Shown: positions 1 through 5,036 of the stretch, piece after piece
Layout of the letters: each line of letters opens with the position of its first letter
Position numbering within the stretch: position 1 is the stretch's first letter
Origin: JBEVMS01 sp040508515
GTDB taxonomy: Bacteria; Pseudomonadota; Gammaproteobacteria; Xanthomonadales; Rhodanobacteraceae
Assembly (NCBI GenBank): GCA_040508515.1
Contig: JBEVMS010000049.1
Coordinates: 1 to 6,598 of the forward strand
Reading direction: 5' to 3'
Length of the DNA: 6,598 nt
Notes under the pieces: generated by a model
The model's input: only the letters and a program-made list of their open reading frames with translations
The model's database searches: none
Told to the model about the DNA's origin: nothing
Position numbers and translations under genes: made by a program

Positions 1-737
1 GCCTCGATGCGCACCGGTTCGCGCTTGGCCTGTTTGACCGCTTCGACCTTCTTGACCACGTCACGCTCGGCGCGAGCTTGGCGCGCAGCCAAGGCTTCGG
101 GTGCGTCACGCAGCTTGCCACCGAACCAGCCGGCCACGCGCAGCGCCTGCTGACCGGTCCAGTCCATCAACTTGAACCACGACAAGCCGGTGGCCAGAGT
201 GATCGCGATCAAAAACACCACCAGCACCAGGAATGGCGCGCTGGAACCCAGCGCACGCTGCAAGCCATGGCCGACCGCCAGACCGATCGCGCCGCCGATG
301 CCCTGCGGCAAAATCAAACTGTCAGGGAATTGCAGCCACAGCAGCGCGGGACCGGCGATGAAAAAGAACACCAGCCCGGCCAGTCGCAGCGAGGGTTCCC
401 ACGGCGCCACCGTGCGCACGCCGCGATGGCGCAACACTTGAATGCCCAGCGTCAACAGCAGGATAGGAAACGCATAGGCGATCAAGCCAAACAGATAACG
501 CAGCACGTCGGCGCCATACGCGCCAAACGTGCCGCCGAAGTTATGCGCGCGCTCCGCTTCACCCGCATGCGACCAGGCCGGATCTTGCTGGTTGTAGGTA
601 AACAGGCACAGCAGCAGATAAACCGCCAGCGGCAGCAACAGCAACGCGCCCGCCTCGCGCAAGCGTCGCTTAAGCTCCTCGCTCAGAGCGCTTCTTTTTA
701 CGTCGATGACGTCTTTGGGCTTTGCGCTGCGTGCCAC
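1..737 (-). CDS. ftsK: DNA translocase FtsK, N-terminal membrane part (runs off the window)
   Basis: FtsK is a septal DNA pump that links chromosome dimer resolution and terminus segregation to cell division. Only the first 245 residues are here; the family's linker, RecA-like motor and gamma domain would lie beyond base 1. The translation opens MARSAKPKDVIDVKRSALSE. Four hydrophobic stretches follow at about residues 29-47, 78-99, 117-136 and 167-187, matching the FtsK 4TM domain. The first periplasmic loop carries FTYNQQDPAWSH, typical of FtsK. After residue 205 the chain becomes charged (Lys, Arg, Glu, Ala-rich), as expected at the start of the cytoplasmic linker. The start is GTG at 737, with GAGGA 11 bases upstream; an in-frame ATG farther upstream is closed at once by TGA. 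ald lies 127 bases upstream on the same strand. Identification is by recognised sequence pattern, not by search. Confidence 0.93.
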   Translation of the reverse strand, partial: MARSAKPKDVIDVKRSALSEELKRRLREAGALLLLPLAVYLLLCLFTYNQQDPAWSHAGEAERAHNFGGTFGAYGADVLRYLFGLIAYAFPILLLTLGIQVLRHRGVRTVAPWEPSLRLAGLVFFFIAGPALLWLQFPDSLILPQGIGGAIGLAVGHGLQRALGSSAPFLVLVVFLIAITLATGLSWFKLMDWTGQQALRVAGWFGGKLRDAPEALAARQARAERDVVKKVEAVKQAKREPVRIE

Positions 738-767
738 CGTGCTGGGTATCCTCAAAAAGCGTGACGC

Positions 768-798
768 ATGATAGGGCTGACCGAACGTGGCCGACCAA
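768..798 (-). promoter_or_regulatory. Possible sigma-70 promoter for ftsK
   Basis: Reading the minus strand, TATCAT (773-768) matches 5 of 6 bases of the -10 consensus. TTGGTC (798-793) matches 4 of 6 of the -35. The spacer is 19 bases, longer than the ideal 17. Transcription would begin near 761, giving a short leader that includes the GAGGA ribosome site. The match is weak and ftsK could also be read from ald. Confidence 0.25.
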
Positions 799-808
799 GG
801 CCGCCACG
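786..808 (-). other. Inverted repeat between ald and ftsK
   Basis: CGTGGC (786-791) and GCCACG (803-808) pair perfectly around an 11-base loop, just downstream of the ald stop codon on the transcribed strand. No run of T follows, so it is not a canonical intrinsic terminator. It may slow or protect the 3' end of the ald message. It overlaps the -35 element proposed for ftsK. Confidence 0.35.
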
Positions 809-864
809 CTCAACGCAGATTCCTGCATTAAAGCACCACAGCGGCCTTCACCGGCGGGCTAGCC

Positions 865-1929
865 TCAGGCCATGCCCTTGAGCGCTGGGTGAACCAGCTT
901 GCCGCCGTCGATATTGATGCCCGAAGCCAACGGCTCGAACTGACGCCATTCACTGCCGGCAGCCAGGCGCTGTACGTAGGGTAGGATCGCCGCCGAGATC
1001 GCCGTGGAGGAAGTCTGCGGCACCGCGCCGGGCATGTTGGTGACGCAGAAATGAGTCACGCCGTGCACGTCGTAGGTGGGCTCCTTCCAGGTGGTCGGGC
1101 GCGAGGTTTCGAAGCAGCCGCCCTGGTCGATCGAGATATCCACCAGCACCGAGCCTTTCTCCATCGTCTTGACCATCGCCTCGGTGACCACGCGCGGCGC
1201 CTTGGCCGAGGGGATCAGCACCGCGCCGACCACGATGTCCGCGCTGGCCACTTCCTCGGCCACCGACGACTCGTAGGCATACAGCGCGGTGACGTTGGGC
1301 GCCATCGCCATCATTTCGGCCAGGCGATCCTGGCGCTTGTCGAACACCACCACGTTGGCGCCAGCATTGGCCGCCAACAGCGCCGCGTTGCTACCGGCTG
1401 CGCCAGCGCCCAGCACCACCACCTTGCCGCGCGGGGTCGAAGCCATGCCGCCCAGCAGCTTGCCCTTGCCGCCATTAGGCTGGTGCAGCAGCGTGGTGCC
1501 AATTTGCGTGGCGATGCGGCCAGCGATCACCGACATCGGCAACAGCAGCGGCAGGCCGCCGTTCTCTTCCACCGACTCGAACGCCACGCCGGTCAGGCCG
1601 ATGTCCAGCAGGCTTTTGGTCAGTGCCGGCTCGGCAGCCAGGTGCAGGTAGCAGAACAGCAGGTGATGCTTCTTCAGCAGGGCCAGGTCGCCGGCGATCG
1701 GCTCCTTGACCTTGACGATCAGCTCGCCGACTTCGTACAGCGCCGCGGCGTCGGGCACCAACTTGACGCCAACTTTGGTATAGGCCTCGTCGGCAAAGCC
1801 GCTCTTAAGGCCGGCGCCAGACTGGATGTACACCTCATGCCCGCGCAGCACCAGGTCGGCAGCGGCGGCAGGGATCAGGGCGACGCGACCCTCGAGGGTC
1901 TTGGTTTCGGAGGGGATACCGATACGCAT
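865..1929 (-). CDS. ald: Alanine dehydrogenase
   Basis: Catalyses reversible NAD-dependent oxidative deamination of L-alanine to pyruvate and ammonia in the cytoplasm, so it can feed carbon from alanine or assimilate ammonia. The 354-residue protein opens MRIGIPSETKTLEGRVAL, the usual start of the family. Visible landmarks, numbered here, are Arg15 and Lys75 (in KVKEP) for the substrate carboxylate, catalytic His96 (in CYLHLA), the Rossmann loop GAGAAG (174-179), Asp197 at the end of the next strand, Asp268 in DISIDQGGCFE (the second catalytic residue) and NMPGAVP (298-304). All key residues expected from characterised Ald enzymes are present. The length is slightly below the ~370 typical of the family, mainly from a shorter C-terminus. 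ATG at 1929 is preceded by AAGGA at 10 bases. It is divergent from trxB. The usual partner regulator (AldR/Lrp type) is not in the window. Confidence 0.96.
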   Translation of the reverse strand: MRIGIPSETKTLEGRVALIPAAAADLVLRGHEVYIQSGAGLKSGFADEAYTKVGVKLVPDAAALYEVGELIVKVKEPIAGDLALLKKHHLLFCYLHLAAEPALTKSLLDIGLTGVAFESVEENGGLPLLLPMSVIAGRIATQIGTTLLHQPNGGKGKLLGGMASTPRGKVVVLGAGAAGSNAALLAANAGANVVVFDKRQDRLAEMMAMAPNVTALYAYESSVAEEVASADIVVGAVLIPSAKAPRVVTEAMVKTMEKGSVLVDISIDQGGCFETSRPTTWKEPTYDVHGVTHFCVTNMPGAVPQTSSTAISAAILPYVQRLAAGSEWRQFEPLASGINIDGGKLVHPALKGMA

Positions 1930-2157
1930 GGGGAGGGAAATCCTTCAAAGGCACGAGAACAAAAAAACCGTCACGCCTGGCGCGGCGGTGGAATCTGGCT
2001 TCAGGTACGGTCAAGCCTTGAATCGGTCGCGCGCATTCCCCATTGTGTCGGGTCAAACGCCTGGTTCTGGGCGGAATGCCGGTTTCGCTTCGTGAACACC
2101 GTCATACGCACCGGCCAGTGGCGACTCAAGCTGCCAGTAAACCCAAGGATTATAACC
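1930..2157. promoter_or_regulatory. Divergent promoter region between ald and trxB
   Basis: These 228 bases separate the start codons of two divergently transcribed genes and must hold promoters for both. Visible elements are the ald ribosome site (AAGGA on the minus strand near 1940-1944), an A7 run at 1961-1967 (T7 in the ald leader), a perfect 5+1+5 palindrome TCAAGCCTTGA at 2011-2021, and the trxB ribosome site AAGGA at 2145-2149. No small gene is supported; frames remain open across it only because the region is GC-rich. I cannot place an ald promoter with confidence. Confidence 0.6.
2018..2046 (+). promoter_or_regulatory. Possible weak trxB promoter
   Basis: TTGAAT (2018-2023) and CATTGT (2041-2046) are separated by exactly 17 bases and resemble sigma-70 -35 and -10 elements. 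The -10 keeps the important second and sixth bases but only 3 of 6 overall. The leader to trxB would be about 105 bases. The -35 overlaps the palindrome at 2011-2021, which would suit repressor binding. Tentative. Confidence 0.22.
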
Positions 2158-3159
2158 ATGAGCACCCCCAAGCACAGCCGATTGCTGATCCTCGGTTCCG
2201 GGCCCGCTGGCTACACGGCCGCGGTTTACGCCGCGCGCGCCAACCTCAAGCCGACCCTGATCACCGGCATGGCGCAGGGCGGCCAGTTGATGACCACAAC
2301 CGAGGTCGACAACTGGCCCGGCGATGAAAAAGGCGTGCAAGGTCCCGATCTGATGCGCCGCATGGCCGAGCACGCCGAGCGCTTCGAAACCGAGATGGTG
2401 TTCGACCACATCCACAGCGTGGATCTGAAGCAGCGCCCGTTCTGGCTCAAGGGCGATTCGGGCGAGTACACCGCTGACGCCTTGATCATTTCCACCGGCG
2501 CTACCGCCAAGTATCTGGGCATTGCCAGCGAAGAGAAGTTCAAGGGTAAGGGCGTTTCCGCCTGCGCCACGTGCGACGGCTTCTTCTTCCGCGAGCAGGA
2601 CGTGGTGGTGATCGGCGGCGGCAATACCGCGGTGGAAGAAGCGCTGTACCTGGCCAACATCTGCCGCAAGGTTTACTTGGTGCATCGTCGCGACAAGCTG
2701 CGCGCGGAAAAGATCATGCAGGACAAACTGCGTGAGAAAGCCGCCGCCGGCAAGATCGAATTGGTCTGGAACCATTCGGTGGACGAGGTGCTGGGCGACG
2801 ATTCGGGCGTGACCGGCGTGCGCGTCAAGGACGTCAACACCGGCGCCACCCGCGAGATCGAATCGACCGGCTTTTTCGTAGCGATCGGCCACACCCCCAA
2901 CACCGGCATCTTTGACGGCCAGTTGGAGATGCACGATGGCTACCTCACCATTCGCAGCGGCCTCAACGGCATGGCCACGATGACCTCGGTGCCCGGCGTG
3001 TTCGCCGCTGGCGACGTCGCCGACCACGTGTACCGCCAGGCGGTCACCTCGGCCGGCTTCGGTTGCATGGCCGCGCTGGACGCCGAGCGTTGGCTGGATC
3101 AGCAGACCCCGGTAGTCGCTACAGCCGAACACATCCAGGCCGTATCCCAGGTCAGCTGA
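2158..3159 (+). CDS. trxB: Thioredoxin-disulfide reductase
   Basis: A cytoplasmic FAD enzyme that passes electrons from NADPH to thioredoxin, supporting ribonucleotide reduction and repair of oxidised thiols. The protein has 333 residues, about a dozen more than E. coli TrxB, the extra lying at the C-terminus. Domain order is standard for the low-molecular-weight class: FAD dinucleotide motif GSGPAG (13-18), GGQLMTTTEVDNWPG (41-55), redox-active CATC (136-139), NADPH motif GGGNTA (153-158), HRRDKLRA (176-183, whose arginines contact the NADPH phosphate), then the FAD-closing GDV (285-287) and YRQAVTSAGFGC (292-303). No key residue is missing. ATG at 2158 has AAGGA (2145-2149) 8 bases upstream. 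The reading frame stays open upstream as far as 1051, but that part is antisense to ald and does not encode a TrxB extension. Probably monocistronic, or weakly coupled to the acyltransferase 94 bases downstream. Confidence 0.98.
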   Translation: MSTPKHSRLLILGSGPAGYTAAVYAARANLKPTLITGMAQGGQLMTTTEVDNWPGDEKGVQGPDLMRRMAEHAERFETEMVFDHIHSVDLKQRPFWLKGDSGEYTADALIISTGATAKYLGIASEEKFKGKGVSACATCDGFFFREQDVVVIGGGNTAVEEALYLANICRKVYLVHRRDKLRAEKIMQDKLREKAAAGKIELVWNHSVDEVLGDDSGVTGVRVKDVNTGATREIESTGFFVAIGHTPNTGIFDGQLEMHDGYLTIRSGLNGMATMTSVPGVFAAGDVADHVYRQAVTSAGFGCMAALDAERWLDQQTPVVATAEHIQAVSQVS

Positions 3160-3168
3160 TACGTCCGC

Positions 3169-3189
3169 GCAGGCGGCTTGCGCCGCTGC
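3169..3189 (+). other. GC-rich hairpin just after trxB
   Basis: GCAGGCGGC (3169-3177) pairs with GCCGCTGC (3182-3189) over a TTGC loop, giving eight base pairs with one bulged G, 9 bases after the trxB stop codon. No T tract follows, so Rho-independent termination is doubtful; it may stabilise the trxB 3' end. A second, interrupted hairpin (GTGCC 3212-3216 with GGCAC 3225-3229) lies between it and the next gene. Confidence 0.4.
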
Positions 3190-3253
3190 ATGTCAATAGC
3201 GCGACGGCGGCGTGCCTTGTGCTTGGCACCGTCCGCAACGTGAGGCCCACCGT

Positions 3254-4486
3254 GTGAGCGAGTTGATCGTGGACGACCTGCAGGTACGCTTTCACCCGCG
3301 CATTGATGCGTTCCCGGCGCAGGCCTGGGACGCATTGCGCCCGGACGACAACCCCTTCGTGTCGCACGCGTTTCTGGCCCTGCTCGAACGCAGCGGCTGC
3401 ATCCGCGCCGACTGGGGCTGGCAGGCGCATCACCTGGGGCTGTACCGCGGCGAGCGTCTGGTCGCGGCGGCGCCGCTCTATCTCAAAGGCAATTCGCACG
3501 GCGAGTTCGTGTTCGACTGGAGCTGGGCCAGCGCCTACGAACGCGCCGGCGGTGATTACTACCCCAAGCTGCTCAATGCGGTGCCCTACTCCCCCGTGCC
3601 CGGCCCGCGCCTGCTGGCCGGCGCCGATGCAGCCTCGCCCGCATTGCGCCGAGCGCTGGCGCGGGCGATGCACGACGAAGCGCAGACGCATGGGCTCTCC
3701 TCGGTGCATGCCAATTTTCTTGATACCGCCGAGCTTGATGCCTTCGACGGAGATTGGCTGGTCCGCGGCGATGTGCAATTTCACTGGCATAACGCCAACT
3801 ACGCCGATTTCGATGCCTTTCTGGCCGCCCTGTCCAGCAAGAAGCGCAAAAACATTCGCCAGGAACGCGCGCAAGTAGAACGTAGCGGACTGACCCTGGA
3901 ATGGCGCGGCGGCGCCAGCCTGAGCGCCGACGAGTGGCGTCAGATCCATGCGCTGTACGAAGCCACCTTCGACGCCAAGGGCAACCATGCCGCGCTGACG
4001 CGCCGCTTCTTCGGTGGCCTGGGCCAGACGCTGGGCGATACCGTGCAACTGGCGCTGGCACGCGACGGCGAGCGCATCGTGGCGATGGCGTTATTCCTGC
4101 AGAGCGGTAGCGCGCTATATGGGCGGTATTGGGGCGCGCTGACCGATGCGCCGAGCCTGCCATTAGGAACATACAGCGCGTTGCCGAGAGATATCGAATA
4201 CCCTCCTGAGAATCGCAATCGGACGAATTTGCTGCATTTTGAGCTTTGTTACTATCAAGGCATCGAATATTGCATCAAGCACGGTTTGTCGACTTTCGAA
4301 CCCGGTGCTCAAGGTAGGGAAACAAAAATGCCCAGAGGCTTTCTCCCGACGCCTACTCACTCGCGCCACTATATAGTCCATGAAAGCTTTAGAGAGGCAG
4401 TGAGGGATTCTCTTAAGCACGAGCTGGCAAATAAAGATGCGTATTACGATGAAATGATGGAACACAGTCCATACGCTGCTCGTTAA
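3254..4486 (+). CDS. FemAB-like/GNAT N-acyltransferase (COG3146, DUF482 type)
   Basis: A predicted cytoplasmic N-acyltransferase of 410 residues from the FemAB-like group, whose members resemble peptidoglycan aminoacyl transferases; the substrate is unknown. Family hallmarks are NPFVSHAFLALLERSG (33-48), YLKGNSHGEFVFDWSWA (76-92), YYPKLLNAVPYSPVPGPRLL (102-121), SSKKRKNIRQER (194-205), YGRYWGAL (289-296), LHFELCYYQGIEYC (327-340), FEPGAQG (348-354) and RGFLPTPTHSRHY (361-373). I chose GTG at 3254, with GAGG 8 bases upstream; an in-frame ATG at 3212 adds 14 unlikely residues and has no clear ribosome site. Two oddities stand out. Residues 301-325 form an apparent insertion between YGRYWGALTDAP and LHFELCYYQ, which are normally almost adjacent in the family as I know it. 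From that point GC falls from about two thirds to about one half and AT-ending codons appear. The GEHK motif usual after GAQG is altered to GRETK. The frame is intact, so it may still be functional. Confidence 0.85.
   Translation: MSELIVDDLQVRFHPRIDAFPAQAWDALRPDDNPFVSHAFLALLERSGCIRADWGWQAHHLGLYRGERLVAAAPLYLKGNSHGEFVFDWSWASAYERAGGDYYPKLLNAVPYSPVPGPRLLAGADAASPALRRALARAMHDEAQTHGLSSVHANFLDTAELDAFDGDWLVRGDVQFHWHNANYADFDAFLAALSSKKRKNIRQERAQVERSGLTLEWRGGASLSADEWRQIHALYEATFDAKGNHAALTRRFFGGLGQTLGDTVQLALARDGERIVAMALFLQSGSALYGRYWGALTDAPSLPLGTYSALPRDIEYPPENRNRTNLLHFELCYYQGIEYCIKHGLSTFEPGAQGRETKMPRGFLPTPTHSRHYIVHESFREAVRDSLKHELANKDAYYDEMMEHSPYAAR
4154..4486 (+). other. Compositionally distinct 3' part of the acyltransferase gene
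   Basis: Hand counts per 60 bases give about 45-55% GC across 4141-4440, against 67% at 3301-3360 near the start of the same gene. The change coincides with the 25-codon segment (4154-4228) that interrupts a conserved motif. Codons such as ATA, TTA, AGA and AAA become common. This looks like a recombination joint with more AT-rich DNA that carried a homologous C-terminal domain. Inference from composition and motif spacing only. Confidence 0.5.
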
Positions 4487-4533
4487 AGCGCCACTCATGT
4501 TATCAAACCGTGTAACCCTTGCTATTTACCGTC

Positions 4534-4549
4534 GAAGATTAGAATCTTC
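4534..4549. repeat. Perfect 7-bp inverted repeat
   Basis: GAAGATT and AATCTTC are perfect reverse complements separated by AG, 48 bases after the acyltransferase stop codon. With so small a loop it is more likely a dyad protein-binding site than a hairpin, though 5 pairs around a 6-base loop are also possible. No T tract follows. Confidence 0.45.
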
Positions 4550-4646
4550 TGCAATTCATGGCGCGGATAAATCACCCCTCCCGTATATTCAAACGTTGAA
4601 CTTTGATATGGGTGGATGATAGATAGGTCACACAAAGTGGGAAGAG

Positions 4647-4673
4647 GACAGGATCGGAAAGAGTGATCCTGTC
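4647..4673. repeat. Perfect 9-bp inverted repeat with 9-base spacer
   Basis: GACAGGATC (4647-4655) and GATCCTGTC (4665-4673) match without error around GGAAAGAGT. It would form a stable hairpin in RNA from either strand, but no T run follows on either side. It could be the 3' end of the acyltransferase transcript, a protein-binding dyad or a remnant of a mobile sequence; nothing nearby decides between these. Confidence 0.6.
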
Positions 4674-4733
4674 GCACAAATCCTGCCTTCGGATCGCGGC
4701 AGCACGCAGCGTGACTGTGCTCATGAAACACTC

Positions 4734-4756
4734 CTGATCGCCTTAATCAGCCTTTT
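4734..4756 (+). terminator. Weak terminator-like stem with T6
   Basis: CTGAT (4734-4738) pairs with ATCAG (4746-4750) over a 7-base loop, followed by CC and T6 (4751-4758 region). The stem is short and AT-rich, so its strength as a terminator is doubtful. If real, it would end plus-strand transcription leaving the acyltransferase before the chemoreceptor promoter. Confidence 0.25.
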
Positions 4757-4952
4757 TTGCGTGGCTCTGAAATCAGGGAGAAGCCCGTTCCTTCGCCCGG
4801 TGCCGATTCTATCGGGGTGATTAAACTGACAGAGAGACGCGAGCTGGGTCCGTAAGGGGCGCAATAACCAGCACCCCGGTTGCGGCAATGCAAGAAAAGA
4901 TCCGAAACCGCCTACTGCGTCATGAATTGAAAGATTCAATCCAAATTGACCA

Positions 4953-4979
4953 TCAAGAATTCCGTGCCCATGCCGATGA
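4953..4979 (+). promoter_or_regulatory. Sigma-28 (FliA) type promoter for the chemoreceptor
   Basis: TCAAGAAT (4953-4960), an 11-base spacer and GCCGATGA (4972-4979) fit the flagellar sigma-28 pattern TAAAGTTT-N11-GCCGATAA. The -10 matches 7 of 8, the -35 matches 5 of 8, and the spacing is exact. Transcription would begin near 4986, about 50 bases before the ATG of the chemoreceptor. Class 3 control by FliA is usual for chemoreceptor genes, so position and gene type both agree. Confidence 0.62.
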
Positions 4980-4990
4980 AGCTGAGGGAC

Positions 4991-5011
4991 TCCGTAAGGC
5001 TGTCTTACGGA
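4991..5011 (+). promoter_or_regulatory. Perfect 8-bp hairpin in the chemoreceptor leader
   Basis: TCCGTAAG (4991-4998) and CTTACGGA (5004-5011) pair perfectly over a GCTGT loop. The hairpin would sit at the very 5' end of the message made from the sigma-28-like promoter. Its right arm contains the only purine-rich sequence in front of a possible GTG start at 5016, so folding would hide that start while leaving the ATG at 5037 free. TCCGTAAGG also occurs at 4849-4857. A role in mRNA stability or translation is inferred. Confidence 0.5.
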
Positions 5012-5036
5012 TGGTGTGCCATTGGAATTGAACCAT

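Larger units (their letters stand above)
4487..5036. other. Gene-free stretch between acyltransferase and chemoreceptor
   Basis: About 550 bases, roughly half GC by hand count and near 40% at both ends. No frame shows a protein I recognise. A 40-codon frame (4497-4619, plus) lacks a ribosome site, and the two minus-strand frames at 4522-4731 and 4721-5131 have no family features; the second runs into the chemoreceptor gene. What it does hold is a set of perfect short inverted repeats (4534-4549, 4647-4673, 4803-4815, 4926-4940, 4991-5011), a weak stem followed by T6 (4734-4756), and a sigma-28-like promoter (4953-4979). No tRNA, transposase or recognisable insertion-sequence ends. Confidence 0.6.

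Noticed and set aside
78..764. 228-codon plus-strand frame opposite ftsK
   Set aside because: Low-complexity Gln/Arg-rich translation, and the opposite strand reads cleanly as the FtsK membrane domain.
1051..2157. Long open plus-strand frame running antisense through ald and in frame into trxB
   Set aside because: Its translation is His, Gln and Arg-rich with no family features, while ald on the other strand is complete with all catalytic residues. Long antisense frames are common in GC-rich DNA. TrxB has a clear start and ribosome site at 2158.
2053..3132. 359-codon minus-strand frame opposite trxB
   Set aside because: Shadow of trxB with no recognisable domain, and it ends in the divergent promoter region.
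3152..4172. Minus-strand frames opposite the acyltransferase
   Set aside because: Shadows of a gene with clear family motifs; no domains or ribosome sites of their own.
4497..4619. 40-codon plus-strand frame just after the acyltransferase
   Set aside because: No Shine-Dalgarno sequence before its ATG and no recognisable content; it is probably chance in AT-richer DNA.
4522..4731. 69-codon minus-strand frame in the gap
   Set aside because: No ribosome site or family resemblance. Its last 25 codons look plausible as a gene remnant, but nothing supports that.
4802..4809. GCCGATTC as an alternative sigma-28 -10 element
   Set aside because: No TAAA-like -35 at the required distance, and it is about 230 bases from the receptor start; the site at 4972-4979 fits much better.
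4840..4910. Possible riboswitch (cyclic di-GMP type) upstream of the chemoreceptor
   Set aside because: The paired stretch (CGCAA...TTGCG) is interrupted, the conserved core words are absent, and the region lies upstream of the predicted transcription start.
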